A DNA stretch of 22,094 nt. Origin: an uncultured Bacteroides sp. (GTDB lineage: Bacteria; Bacteroidota; Bacteroidia; Bacteroidales; Bacteroidaceae). The notes beneath the pieces are model-generated. The model did no database searches, was not told the origin of the DNA, and saw only the letters and a list, made by a program, of their open reading frames with translations. The translations under genes and the position numbers were made by a program. Shown piece by piece: positions 8,359 through 16,621 of the stretch. The stretch lies in assembly GCA_905197435.1 (NCBI GenBank), contig CAJJYX010000030.1, forward strand, positions 1 through 22,094, read 5' to 3'. The number at the start of each line of letters is the position of its first letter. The stretch's first letter is position 1.

Positions 8359-8694
8359 GTGATAAAACAATTAATTGCATGTTGCGGACTGGATTGCGAA
8401 AATTGTGCCGCCCGTATAGCCACTGTCAGTAATGACAACGGGCTGAGAGAGAAAACCGCCAAAGACTGGAGTGTAATGAACAATGCACCGGAGATTACGG
8501 CGGAAACCATCAATTGCATGGGATGCCGTGCGGACGGGGTGAAGTTCGCCTATTGCAGTGACTACTGTGCTATTCGTAAATGTGTGTACGGAAAAGGATT
8601 CAATACCTGCGGTGATTGTAAGGAACTGGATACTTGCCAGGTGGTAGGGGTGGTTCTTGAGCATGCACCCGGTGCAAGGGAAAATCTTTATTGA
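8359..8694 (+). CDS. DUF3795 family cysteine-rich protein
   Basis: 111 residues from a GTG start at 8359. The frame is open from an ATG at 8275, but the first 28 codons are not family-like and the promoter box ends at 8270. The family normally begins with the motif seen here (V-I-K-Q-L-I-A-C-C-G-L-D-C). Twelve cysteines are arranged mostly as pairs (CC, CxxC, CxxC, CxxxC, CxxC), which suggests zinc or Fe-S binding. The conserved words CGLDCENCAARIAT, INCMGCRADG and FNTCGDCKELDTC are typical of DUF3795. The biochemical function is unknown. A five-codon frame (ATG at 8345, TGA at 8360-8362) overlaps the GTG start, so start selection may be translationally coupled. It is a single gene with its own promoter; the methyltransferase downstream has a separate one. 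Confidence 0.8.
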   Translation: MIKQLIACCGLDCENCAARIATVSNDNGLREKTAKDWSVMNNAPEITAETINCMGCRADGVKFAYCSDYCAIRKCVYGKGFNTCGDCKELDTCQVVGVVLEHAPGARENLY

Positions 8695-8704
8695 CAGCAA
8701 ATTC

Positions 8705-8734
8705 TTTGATTAAACAAAATATTGCTTACCTTTG
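8705..8734 (+). promoter_or_regulatory. Bacteroides-type promoter (-33 and -7) of the methyltransferase gene
   Basis: TTTG at 8705-8708 and TACCTTTG at 8727-8734, separated by 18 bp, give the best complete match in the window to the Bacteroides TTTG-N19-TAnnTTTG promoter. Transcription would begin about 8738-8741, leaving a leader of about 190 nt. Confidence 0.7.
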
Positions 8735-8738
8735 CAGC

Positions 8739-8843
8739 ATGACAAAGACAATTAAATCGGATTTGGTTTTGTAAACAATCTGTGCCTCTGCCACAGATTG
8801 TCCCTTTCGTTTGCTCTCGGATAACTCCTTCCGGGAGTGTTTT
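8739..8843 (+). promoter_or_regulatory. Attenuator-like leader: short ORF followed by hairpins
   Basis: An 11-codon frame (ATG 8739, TAA 8772-8774; MTKTIKSDLVL) ends directly against a perfect 10-bp stem, ACAATCTGTG (8775-8784) with CACAGATTGT (8792-8801), loop of 7. A second small stem ACTCC/GGAGT (8824-8828 with 8834-8838) is followed by GTTTT. The order (short ORF, stem, weak terminator-like stem, gene) resembles transcription or translation attenuators. Because the ATG is almost at the predicted transcript start, translation of the short ORF is doubtful; the first hairpin is certain as a sequence feature. Confidence 0.4.
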
Positions 8844-8927
8844 CCTATTGTTATAATTCAAGTTTAACCTGCGTATCATGATGAAGGCATTGTGAGGCTT
8901 TCCGTGTATGCAAAATATAGTAAGAAA

Positions 8928-9704
8928 ATGAGTAACGAAAATAAAACAATCCATGATTTTGAGCTTAATTTGATTTGTGACTTTTTCTCCAATATGGAGC
9001 GTCAAGGACCCGGAAGCCCCGAAGCAACGTTAAAGGCATTGAGTTTTGTAGATGGACTCACTGACAAATCCCTGATTGCCGATATAGGTTGTGGAACAGG
9101 CGGCCAGACAATGGTATTGGCCGGGCATGCGCCGGGACAAATCACCGGCTTGGACCTTTTCCCCGGCTTTATTGAAATCTTCAACCGTAATGCAAGGCAG
9201 CAGGGCTTGCAAGACAGGGTAAAAGGTATTGTCGGTTCAATGGAAGCCCTTCCTTTCGGTGAGGAAGAGCTGGATATGATTTGGTGTGAAGGCGCTATTT
9301 ATAACATCGGTTTTAAACGAGGGCTGAGTGAGTGGCGCAGGTATCTGAAACCGGGAGGGTATATTGCCGTCTCCGAGAGTTCGTGGTTTACGGACGAACG
9401 GCCTGCGGAAATCAATGACTTCTGGATGGATGCATACCCTGAGATGGATACGCTTCCCAATCAGGTGGCCCAAATATACAAAGCCGGTTATCTGCCTGTC
9501 GCTACGTTTATCCTGCCGGAGAATTGCTGGACAGAGCATTACTTTGCTTCCAAGGTTGCGGCGCGGGAGGTCTTTCGTAAGAAGTATGCCGGCAATAAAG
9601 CGGCAGAAGAATTCTGTTCGCTTCAAATGATTGAAGACGAACTGTATGGCAAGTATAAGGAATTCTACGGTTATGTGTTTTTTATTGCTAAGAAGGTAGG
9701 ATAG
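8928..9704 (+). CDS. SAM-dependent class I methyltransferase
   Basis: 258 residues from the ATG at 8928 ([14 protein letters not shown]). An upstream GTG at 8892 would add 12 unconvincing residues. The Rossmann-fold SAM-binding motif I is at residues 50-58 (IADIGCGTG), motif II acidic residue in ITGLDLFPG, motif III-like [11 protein letters not shown], and the post-motif strand [15 protein letters not shown]. The family resembles Bacteroides methyltransferases related to UbiE/small-molecule enzymes; the substrate is unknown. The C-terminal part ([22 protein letters not shown]) forms the lid that would set substrate choice. It is a single gene, with an intergenic repeat just after its stop. 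Confidence 0.85.
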   Translation: MSNENKTIHDFELNLICDFFSNMERQGPGSPEATLKALSFVDGLTDKSLIADIGCGTGGQTMVLAGHAPGQITGLDLFPGFIEIFNRNARQQGLQDRVKGIVGSMEALPFGEEELDMIWCEGAIYNIGFKRGLSEWRRYLKPGGYIAVSESSWFTDERPAEINDFWMDAYPEMDTLPNQVAQIYKAGYLPVATFILPENCWTEHYFASKVAAREVFRKKYAGNKAAEEFCSLQMIEDELYGKYKEFYGYVFFIAKKVG

Positions 9705-9747
9705 TGGCTCTGCCATGCTTCACTGCGTTCTGCATGACGGAATGAGA
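9705..9747. repeat. Interspersed repeat-like sequence after the methyltransferase gene
   Basis: Read on the minus strand it contains GTCATGCAGAACGCAGTGAA and then GCATGGCAG. This resembles the widespread intergenic GTCATnCTGAACGAAGTGAA-type repeat seen in many bacterial genomes (recalled, not searched). It has an imperfect dyad, GCCATGC (9712-9718) with GCATGACGG (9732-9740). Confidence 0.4.
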
Positions 9748-9834
9748 TACCTGTCTGAGTTTTGGCATTTTCTCTTTCTTGGATGTTTGATGTAATTATG
9801 TGGGCTTATGATGTTATATAACGTTGGAAATCGT

Positions 9835-9842
9835 TACCTTTG
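9835..9842 (+). promoter_or_regulatory. Bacteroides-type -7 promoter element for the ABC-F/M13 pair
   Basis: TACCTTTG matches TAnnTTTG; the -33 position has no clear TTTG. Transcript start near 9847 leaves a 25-nt leader before the ATG at 9872 and rules out the upstream in-frame ATG at 9824, which lies before the promoter box. Confidence 0.55.
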
Positions 9843-9871
9843 TAGCCTTGAACGATAAATTCATTGACACT

Positions 9872-11839
9872 ATGATATCTGTAGAAGGACTGAAGGTGGA
9901 ATTTAATGCCACCCCTCTGTTCGAAGACGTCTCTTATGTTATCAATAAGAAAGACCGTATAGCTCTTGTCGGTAAGAACGGTGCCGGCAAGTCCACCATG
10001 CTCAAGATATTGGCTGGTATCCAACAGCCCACCTCCGGCATCGTGGCTGTTCCCCGTGAATGTACTGTCGGATATTTGCCGCAGGTAATGATTCTCAGTG
10101 ACGAACGCACGGTGATGCAAGAGGCCGAACAGGCTTTTGAGCATATTTTTGAGATGCAGGCTGACATTGAGCGTATGAACCGGCAACTTGCCGAACGTAC
10201 CGACTATGACAGTGAAGATTATCAAAAGCTGATAGACCGTTTCACCCACGAAAACGAGCGCTTCCTGATGATGGGCGGCACAAACTACCGTGCCGAGATA
10301 GAGCGCACGCTTCAAGGGTTGGGCTTCAGCCGTGAGGACTTCGACCGTTCTACGAGTGAGTTCTCCGGTGGCTGGCGCATGCGTATAGAGCTTGCCAAGC
10401 TGCTGCTCCGCCGGCCGGATGTGTTGCTGCTCGACGAACCTACGAACCATCTCGATATAGAGAGCATACAATGGTTGGAGAATTTCCTTTCCACCCGTGC
10501 CAATGCAGTGGTACTTGTCAGCCACGACCGTGCTTTCCTGAACAATGTCACCACCCGCACGATTGAAATAACCTGCGGGCGTATCTACGACTACAGGGTG
10601 AAGTACGACGAATTTGTGGCTCTTCGCAAGGAACGCCGTGAGCAGCAACTCCGTGCTTACGAAAATCAGCAGAAGCAGATACAAGATACGGAAGATTTCA
10701 TTGAACGTTTCCGATACAAGGCTACCAAGGCTGTACAGGTGCAGAGCCGCATCAAGCAACTCGAAAAGATAGAACGCATCGAAGTGGACGAGGAGGACAA
10801 TTCTTCCTTGCGCCTGAAGTTTGTCTGTAGCAGTCGCAGCGGCAATTACCCCGTTATCTGTGAGGGGGTGGGCAAGGCATACGACGAACACGTTGTGTTC
10901 CATGACGTAAACCTGACCATCAACCGTGGTGAGAAAGTGGCCTTTGTCGGCAAGAACGGCGAGGGAAAGTCTACGCTTGTAAAGTGCATCATGGGTGAAA
11001 TCACGGATTATACCGGTAAACTTACGTTGGGACATAACGTGCAGATTGGATATTTTGCCCAAAATCAAGCGCAACTCTTGGATGAGAACCTGACCGTATT
11101 CGATACGATTGACCGGGTGGCGGTAGGGGATATCCGTCTCAATATTCGTGATATCCTGGGCGCTTTCATGTTCGGCGGTGAGGCTTCGGACAAAAAGGTG
11201 AAAGTACTCAGTGGTGGAGAACGTACCCGCCTTGCCATGATAAAACTGTTGTTGGAACCGGTGAATTTCCTGATTCTCGACGAACCTACGAATCATCTCG
11301 ACATGCGTTCCAAGGATGTATTGAAGGAGGCCATCCGTGACTTTGACGGTACTGTGATAATTGTCAGCCATGACCGTGATTTCCTGGACGGGCTTGCGAC
11401 TAAAGTGTACGAGTTCGGCGGCGGACTGGTGAAGGAGCATCTGGGAGGAATTTATGATTTCCTGCAAAAGAAGCAGATAGAAAGCTTGAATGATTTACAG
11501 AAATCCCCCTCACTTTCCGCTTCGCCCACTGCCGGCAAGGCGGTATCGGGTAGTTCCGGTGCAGAACCGGCTCAACCCTCGGCAGCCAAACTCTCTTATG
11601 AGGAGCAGAAGGAGCTCAACAAGAAACTCAAGAAACTGGAGCGGCGTATAGCCGATTGTGAAGCGGAAATAGAGCAGACGGAGTCTGCCATTGCCATTCT
11701 TGAAGCTAAGATGGCTACACCGGAAGGTGCTTCGGATATGTCACTTTATGAACAACACCAAAAACTGAAAGAGCAGCTTGACCGCGTGATGGAGGAGTGG
11801 GACGCTGCTTCGGTGGAACTGGAAGAAGCGAGAAAATAA
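9872..11839 (+). CDS. ABC-F family ATPase with C-terminal coiled coil (Uup/YbiT-like)
   Basis: 655 residues from the ATG at 9872. Two ABC cassettes in tandem and no membrane segment place it in the ABC-F translation-factor family, which acts on ribosomes. Cassette 1: Walker A GKNGAGKST (34-42), signature FSGGWRMRIELAKLLL (from 164), Walker B LLLLDEPTNHLD (Asp188/Glu189). The charged interdomain linker (about 245-310, RKERREQQLRAYENQQKQI) is the part that enters the ribosomal E site in the family. Cassette 2: Walker A GKNGEGKST (360-368), signature LSGGERTRLAM (from 446), Walker B FLILDEPTNHLDMRS. Residues about 570-655 form a coiled coil like the C-terminal domain of Uup. A low-complexity Ser/Ala/Pro stretch (about 548-570) joins it. 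The peptidase gene begins 24 bp downstream, so the two are likely cotranscribed. Nothing indicates an antibiotic-resistance type. Confidence 0.9.
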   Translation: MISVEGLKVEFNATPLFEDVSYVINKKDRIALVGKNGAGKSTMLKILAGIQQPTSGIVAVPRECTVGYLPQVMILSDERTVMQEAEQAFEHIFEMQADIERMNRQLAERTDYDSEDYQKLIDRFTHENERFLMMGGTNYRAEIERTLQGLGFSREDFDRSTSEFSGGWRMRIELAKLLLRRPDVLLLDEPTNHLDIESIQWLENFLSTRANAVVLVSHDRAFLNNVTTRTIEITCGRIYDYRVKYDEFVALRKERREQQLRAYENQQKQIQDTEDFIERFRYKATKAVQVQSRIKQLEKIERIEVDEEDNSSLRLKFVCSSRSGNYPVICEGVGKAYDEHVVFHDVNLTINRGEKVAFVGKNGEGKSTLVKCIMGEITDYTGKLTLGHNVQIGYFAQNQAQLLDENLTVFDTIDRVAVGDIRLNIRDILGAFMFGGEASDKKVKVLSGGERTRLAMIKLLLEPVNFLILDEPTNHLDMRSKDVLKEAIRDFDGTVIIVSHDRDFLDGLATKVYEFGGGLVKEHLGGIYDFLQKKQIESLNDLQKSPSLSASPTAGKAVSGSSGAEPAQPSAAKLSYEEQKELNKKLKKLERRIADCEAEIEQTESAIAILEAKMATPEGASDMSLYEQHQKLKEQLDRVMEEWDAASVELEEARK

Positions 11840-11863
11840 CTTTATAACATTTATTTTATAAGT

Positions 11864-13900
11864 ATGAGAGCAAATCATTTTTTACCCATTGCAGCATTCT
11901 GCCTGATGGCAGCATCATGCAACACCGGCAAGCAGCAGGCTGAACTTACAGCAGGCATCCAGCTTGCCAATCTTGACACGACGGCTCTACCCGGAACCGA
12001 TTTTTATCAATATGCCTGTGGCGGTTGGATGAAGAGCAATCCGATTCCTGCCCAATACTCGCAGTACGGTTCTTTTACCATCCTTGCGGAAAACAACCGC
12101 AAGCAGATTCAAGGACTCATCGAAGAACTGGCTGCCACCCAGCATGAAGCCGGGAGTGTGGCGCAGAAAATCGGTGATCTGTATAAAATCGTGATGGACA
12201 GCGTGAAACTGAACAACGAGGGCGTGGCTCCTATCAAGGCCGAGCTCGACCAACTGGCTGCCCTGAAAGACAAGAAGGAACTCTATGCCTTGTTGGGCGA
12301 TATGCAGAAGAAAGGCATCGTTTCGTACAACATGCTGTATGTAGGTGCCGACGAGATGAACAGTAGCATGAATGCCGTGCAGACCTACCAGACAGGGTTG
12401 AGCATGGGCGAACGTGAATATTACCTGGAGAACGATGAGGCTACCGCTAAAATCCGTGATGCTTTCCGTGTACATGTACAGAAGATGTATCAGTTGGCCG
12501 GCTTTGATGAGGCGACTGCCAAGAAAGGCATGGAGGTGGTGATGGATGTGGAAACACGCCTTGCCAAGGCTTTCCGTTCACGTACGGAGTTGCGTGACCC
12601 GCATGCCAATTACAATAAGATGAGCATGGAAGAAGTGAAGAAGAACTATCCGACTTTCGACTGGGATGCTTATCTGTCTGCCATGGGCTTGAAAGATGTG
12701 AAGGAAATTATCGTAGGCCAACCTGCTTCCTTGAAAGCTGCCGCCGAGATTCTGGATACTCTGCCCATCGAGCAGCAGAGCCTCTACCTCCAATGGAAAT
12801 TGATCGATGCTGCTGCCGGTCTGCTGAACGATGCCATGGTCGAGCAGAACTTCGACTTCTACAGCCGCACCATGAGCGGCACGCAGGAAATGCAGCCCCG
12901 TTGGAAGAGAGCAGTGGGTACGGTAAGCAGTGCGTTGGGTGAAGCCGTAGGCCAGATGTATGTAGAGAAGTATTTCCCTGCCGCTGCCAAGGAACGTATG
13001 GTGACTTTGGTGAAGAACTTGCAGGAAAGCTTGGGCGAACGCATCAAGAACCTTGCCTGGATGGGCGATTCTACAAAGGTGAAGGCTTTGGAGAAGCTGG
13101 CTACTTTCCATGTGAAAATCGGATATCCTGATAAATGGAAGGATTACTCCACATTGGAAATCAAGAATGATTCTTATTGGGCAAACATGGAGCGCGCCAA
13201 TGAATGGGAACATGCCGAGATGATAGCAAAAGCAGGCAAACCGGTGGACAAGGATGAGTGGCTGATGACACCGCAGACAGTGAATGCCTATTATAATCCG
13301 ACTACGAATGAAATTTGCTTCCCTGCCGGTATCCTGCAATACCCGTTCTTTGATATGAATGCGGACGACGCTTTCAACTACGGTGCCATCGGAGTGGTAA
13401 TCGGCCATGAGATGACTCACGGATTCGACGACCAGGGCCGCCAATATGACAAGGACGGTAACCTGAAGGATTGGTGGACAGCCGAAGATGCCAAGAACTT
13501 TGATGAGCGTGCCCAGGTTATGGTGAACTTCTTTGACAGTATAGAGGTTGCTCCGGGTGTACATGGCAACGGACGTATGACATTGGGTGAGAACATTGCC
13601 GACCATGGCGGCCTGCAGGTTTCCTATCAGGCATTCAAGAAGGCCACGGCTGCCAATCCGTTGCCGGTACTGGATGGTTTCACTCCCGAGCAGCGCTTCT
13701 TCCTTGCCTACGCAGGCGTATGGGCCAATGACATCCGTCCCGAAGAGGTGCTGAACCGCACGAAGAGCGATGTACACTCATTGGGCGAATGGCGTGTGAA
13801 CGGTGCATTGCCGCAAATCGGCGCTTGGTATGAAGCATTCGGTGTGACGGAGAAAGACCCGATGTTCCTGCCGGTGGAGAAACGTGTTTCCATTTGGTAA
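11864..13900 (+). CDS. M13 family zinc endopeptidase, lipoprotein (PepO/neprilysin-like)
   Basis: 678 residues. The N-terminus is a lipoprotein signal peptide (MRANHFLPIAAFCLMAASC, Cys19). NTGKQQ follows the Cys, without the acidic run that marks surface export, so a periplasm-facing lipoprotein is inferred. Residues about 40-430 form the M13 N-terminal domain (PGTDFYQYACGGWMKSNPIP is its typical start). The catalytic domain has NAYYNP (substrate contact), the zinc motif HEMTH at 515-519, ENIAD with Glu576 as third zinc ligand and Asp580, and the C-terminal His and Arg of SDVHSLGEWRVNG. All catalytic residues are present. It would cleave oligopeptides. The gene ends in a conserved-looking SIW tail and is followed by an intrinsic terminator. 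Confidence 0.93.
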   Translation: MRANHFLPIAAFCLMAASCNTGKQQAELTAGIQLANLDTTALPGTDFYQYACGGWMKSNPIPAQYSQYGSFTILAENNRKQIQGLIEELAATQHEAGSVAQKIGDLYKIVMDSVKLNNEGVAPIKAELDQLAALKDKKELYALLGDMQKKGIVSYNMLYVGADEMNSSMNAVQTYQTGLSMGEREYYLENDEATAKIRDAFRVHVQKMYQLAGFDEATAKKGMEVVMDVETRLAKAFRSRTELRDPHANYNKMSMEEVKKNYPTFDWDAYLSAMGLKDVKEIIVGQPASLKAAAEILDTLPIEQQSLYLQWKLIDAAAGLLNDAMVEQNFDFYSRTMSGTQEMQPRWKRAVGTVSSALGEAVGQMYVEKYFPAAAKERMVTLVKNLQESLGERIKNLAWMGDSTKVKALEKLATFHVKIGYPDKWKDYSTLEIKNDSYWANMERANEWEHAEMIAKAGKPVDKDEWLMTPQTVNAYYNPTTNEICFPAGILQYPFFDMNADDAFNYGAIGVVIGHEMTHGFDDQGRQYDKDGNLKDWWTAEDAKNFDERAQVMVNFFDSIEVAPGVHGNGRMTLGENIADHGGLQVSYQAFKKATAANPLPVLDGFTPEQRFFLAYAGVWANDIRPEEVLNRTKSDVHSLGEWRVNGALPQIGAWYEAFGVTEKDPMFLPVEKRVSIW

Positions 13901-13918
13901 ACCAACAAAATAACCCTT

Positions 13919-13958
13919 AAAAAAAGGCGGCAGACTGGGAACAGATGCTGCCTTTTTT
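13919..13958 (+). terminator. Intrinsic terminator after the M13 peptidase gene
   Basis: An A-run, then GGCGGCA (13926-13932), a 13-base loop and TGCTGCC (13946-13952) followed by six T. The stem is 7 bp with one G-T pair. The A-run before it could make it work in both directions. It separates the ABC-F/peptidase pair from purH. Confidence 0.8.
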
Positions 13959-14010
13959 AATTATACCTAATTTATTGTGTATGAATGTATGTGTGAATAA
14001 ACAAAATTTG

Positions 14011-14018
14011 TAACTTTG
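14011..14018 (+). promoter_or_regulatory. Bacteroides-type -7 promoter element for purH
   Basis: TAACTTTG matches TAnnTTTG. A TGTG at 13990-13993, 17 bp upstream, may serve as the -33 element. Transcript start near 14023 leaves about 38 nt before the purH ATG. This is the only promoter I could find ahead of the elongasome genes, so it may drive the whole block to rodA. Confidence 0.5.
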
Positions 14019-14060
14019 CGCATCAAATACTAATATACGCATACTTTAATACGCAAATCC

Positions 14061-15584
14061 ATGTCTGAAACAAAAAGAATCAAAACAGCTCTGGTATCTG
14101 TTTACCATAAGGAAGGTTTGGACGAAATCATTACCAAACTGCATGAAGAAGGTGTAGAGTTCCTTTCAACCGGTGGAACCCGTCAGTTTATAGAATCTTT
14201 GGGATATCCCTGTAAAGCAGTGGAAGACCTGACTACATACCCTTCTATTTTGGGTGGACGTGTGAAAACTTTGCATCCGAAAATCTTTGGAGGTATTCTT
14301 TGCCGCCGCGGACTGGAGCAAGACATGCAACAGATTGAAAAATATGAAATCCCCGAAATAGATCTTGTCATCGTTGACCTTTATCCGTTTGAGGCAACAG
14401 TGGCCAGTGGAGCCGAAGAACCTGTCGTTATCGAAAAAATAGATATAGGCGGTATCTCCTTGATTCGTGCTGCCGCTAAAAATTACAATGATGTGGTCAT
14501 CATCGCTTCACAGGCTCAATACCAACCGTTCCGCGATATGTTGATGGAGCATGGCGCCACTACTTCCCTTGAAGAGCGCCGTTGGTTTGCCAAAGAAGCT
14601 TTCGGAGTTTCTTCACACTACGATTCGGCCATTTTCAACTACTTCGATGGAGAAGAAGGTTCTGCTTTCCGTTGCTCGGCCAATAACCAGAAGACTTTGC
14701 GCTATGGTGAGAATCCGCATCAAAAGGGCTATTTCTATGGCAATATGGATGCTTTGTTCGACCAGATCCACGGTAAGGAAATCTCTTACAACAACCTGCT
14801 CGACATCAACGCTGCCGTTGATTTGATTGACGAATTTACGGATACTACTTTTGCTATCCTGAAACATAACAATGCCTGTGGCCTGGCTTCACGCCCCACT
14901 GTGCTCGAAGCATGGAACGATGCGCTTGCCGGTGACCCGGTATCTGCTTTCGGCGGCGTGCTCATTACGAACGCTGTGATTGACAAGGATGCTGCTGAAG
15001 AAATCAATAAAATATTCTTTGAGGTGATTATCGCTCCCGATTATGATGTGGATGCATTGGAGATTCTCGGCCAGAAGAAGAACCGCATTATCCTGGTGCG
15101 CAAGCAGGCAGCTCTGCCCAAGAAGCAGTTCCGCTCCCTGCTGAACGGTGTGTTGGTTCAGGAACGCGACCTTAAGGTGGAAACTCCTGCGGATTTAAAG
15201 ACTGTAACCACAAAGGCGCCCACAGCGCAGGAAATCGAAGATATGCTCTTTGCAAACAAGATTGTGAAGAACAGTAAGTCGAATGCTATTGTTTTGGCCA
15301 AAGGCAAGCAACTGTTGGCAAGCGGTGTAGGCCAGACCAGCCGTGTGGATGCCTTGAAGCAGGCTATCGAGAAAGCCAAGAACTTCGGTTTCGACCTGCA
15401 CGGCGCAGTGATGGCCAGTGATGCGTTTTTCCCCTTCCCGGATTGTGTGGAGATTGCCGGCAACGAGGGAGTAACCGCTGTTATCCAGCCGGGTGGAAGC
15501 ATCAAGGATGAACTTTCGTTTGAATATTGCAATGAACATGGCATTGCAATGGTAACTACGGGATTCCGTCACTTTAAACACTAA
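14061..15584 (+). CDS. purH: Bifunctional AICAR transformylase / IMP cyclohydrolase
   Basis: 507 residues. It carries out the last two steps of IMP synthesis: formylation of AICAR with 10-formyl-THF, then ring closure. The N-terminal cyclohydrolase domain (about 1-190, MGS-like fold) shows FLSTGGT (34-40) and GGRVKTLHPKIFGG (65-78). The C-terminal transformylase domain shows RYGENPHQKGYF, the catalytic Lys268-His269 pair in KHNNACG, DPVSAFGG, and the closing PGGSIKDELSFEYC and TGFRHFKH. Length is usual for the family (about 510-530). A gap of only 14 bp separates it from mreB, so purine synthesis and cell-wall elongation genes probably share a transcript, an order known in Bacteroidetes. Confidence 0.96.
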   Translation: MSETKRIKTALVSVYHKEGLDEIITKLHEEGVEFLSTGGTRQFIESLGYPCKAVEDLTTYPSILGGRVKTLHPKIFGGILCRRGLEQDMQQIEKYEIPEIDLVIVDLYPFEATVASGAEEPVVIEKIDIGGISLIRAAAKNYNDVVIIASQAQYQPFRDMLMEHGATTSLEERRWFAKEAFGVSSHYDSAIFNYFDGEEGSAFRCSANNQKTLRYGENPHQKGYFYGNMDALFDQIHGKEISYNNLLDINAAVDLIDEFTDTTFAILKHNNACGLASRPTVLEAWNDALAGDPVSAFGGVLITNAVIDKDAAEEINKIFFEVIIAPDYDVDALEILGQKKNRIILVRKQAALPKKQFRSLLNGVLVQERDLKVETPADLKTVTTKAPTAQEIEDMLFANKIVKNSKSNAIVLAKGKQLLASGVGQTSRVDALKQAIEKAKNFGFDLHGAVMASDAFFPFPDCVEIAGNEGVTAVIQPGGSIKDELSFEYCNEHGIAMVTTGFRHFKH

Positions 15585-15598
15585 TAAATTATTTAAGA

Positions 15599-16621
15599 AT
15601 GGGATTATTCTCTTTTACACAAGAAATAGCGATGGACCTTGGCACAGCCAATACCATCATCACCACCAATGGCAAGATTGTGGTGGATGAGCCTTCGGTG
15701 GTGGCTTTGGATCGTCGTACCGATAAGATGATTGCCGTGGGCGATAAGGCAAAGATGATGCACGAAAAGACCCACGATAACATACGTACCATCCGTCCGT
15801 TGCGTGACGGTGTGATTGCCGACTTCTATGCCTGCGAGCAGATGATACGCGGGCTCATCAAGATGGTGAATAACCGTAACCGCCTGTTCTCTCCTTCACT
15901 CCGTATGGTGATTGGAGTTCCTTCGGGCAGTACGGAAGTAGAGCTTCGTGCCGTGCGCGATTCTGCCGAACATGCAGGTGGCCGTGATGTTTATTTGATT
16001 TTTGAGCCGATGGCTGCTGCCATTGGTATAGGCATTGATGTGGAAGCGCCGGAAGGCAACATGATTGTCGATATAGGTGGTGGTTCTACGGAAATTGCCG
16101 TTATTTCTCTGGGGGGTATAGTCAGCAACAACTCCATCCGTATTGCTGGTGACGACCTTACCGCTGATATTCAGGAATACATGAGCCGCCAGCATAATGT
16201 GAAAGTCAGCGAACGTATGGCCGAGCGTATCAAGATTAATGTAGGTGCGGCTTTGACCGAACTTGGTGAAGATGCTCCCGAGGATTATATCGTTCATGGC
16301 CCGAACCGTATCACGGCATTGCCCATGGAGGTGCCGGTATGCTATCAGGAAGTGGCGCACTGTCTGGAGAAGTCTATCTCCAAGATTGAGACAGCCATCT
16401 TGAGCGCATTGGAAAATACGCCTCCCGAATTGTATGCCGACATCGTTCACAATGGCATTTACCTTGCAGGTGGCGGTGCATTGCTTCGTGGACTGGACAA
16501 ACGTCTGACTGATAAAATAAACATACCGTTCCACATTGCGGAAGACCCCTTGCATGCCGTTGCCAAAGGTACGGGCGTGGCATTGAAGAACGTTGACCGC
16601 TTCTCATTCCTGATGCGGTAA
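15599..16621 (+). CDS. mreB: Rod-shape-determining actin-like protein MreB
   Basis: 340 residues, usual length. Actin-fold nucleotide motifs are present: phosphate-1 DLGTANT (13-19), phosphate-2 DIGGGSTE (from residue 158), EPMAAAIGIG, and the adenosine motif AGGGALLRGLD near residue 298. The short N-terminus MGLFSFTQE is the usual amphipathic membrane-binding end. It forms membrane-bound filaments that position the elongation machinery. The stop codon overlaps the mreC start (TAATG), which points to translational coupling. Confidence 0.97.
   Translation: MGLFSFTQEIAMDLGTANTIITTNGKIVVDEPSVVALDRRTDKMIAVGDKAKMMHEKTHDNIRTIRPLRDGVIADFYACEQMIRGLIKMVNNRNRLFSPSLRMVIGVPSGSTEVELRAVRDSAEHAGGRDVYLIFEPMAAAIGIGIDVEAPEGNMIVDIGGGSTEIAVISLGGIVSNNSIRIAGDDLTADIQEYMSRQHNVKVSERMAERIKINVGAALTELGEDAPEDYIVHGPNRITALPMEVPVCYQEVAHCLEKSISKIETAILSALENTPPELYADIVHNGIYLAGGGALLRGLDKRLTDKINIPFHIAEDPLHAVAKGTGVALKNVDRFSFLMR

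Noticed and set aside
9872..11839. ABC-F protein as an antibiotic-resistance factor
   Set aside because: Short linker and Uup-like C-terminal coiled coil point to a housekeeping member; no sign of a mobile or resistance setting.
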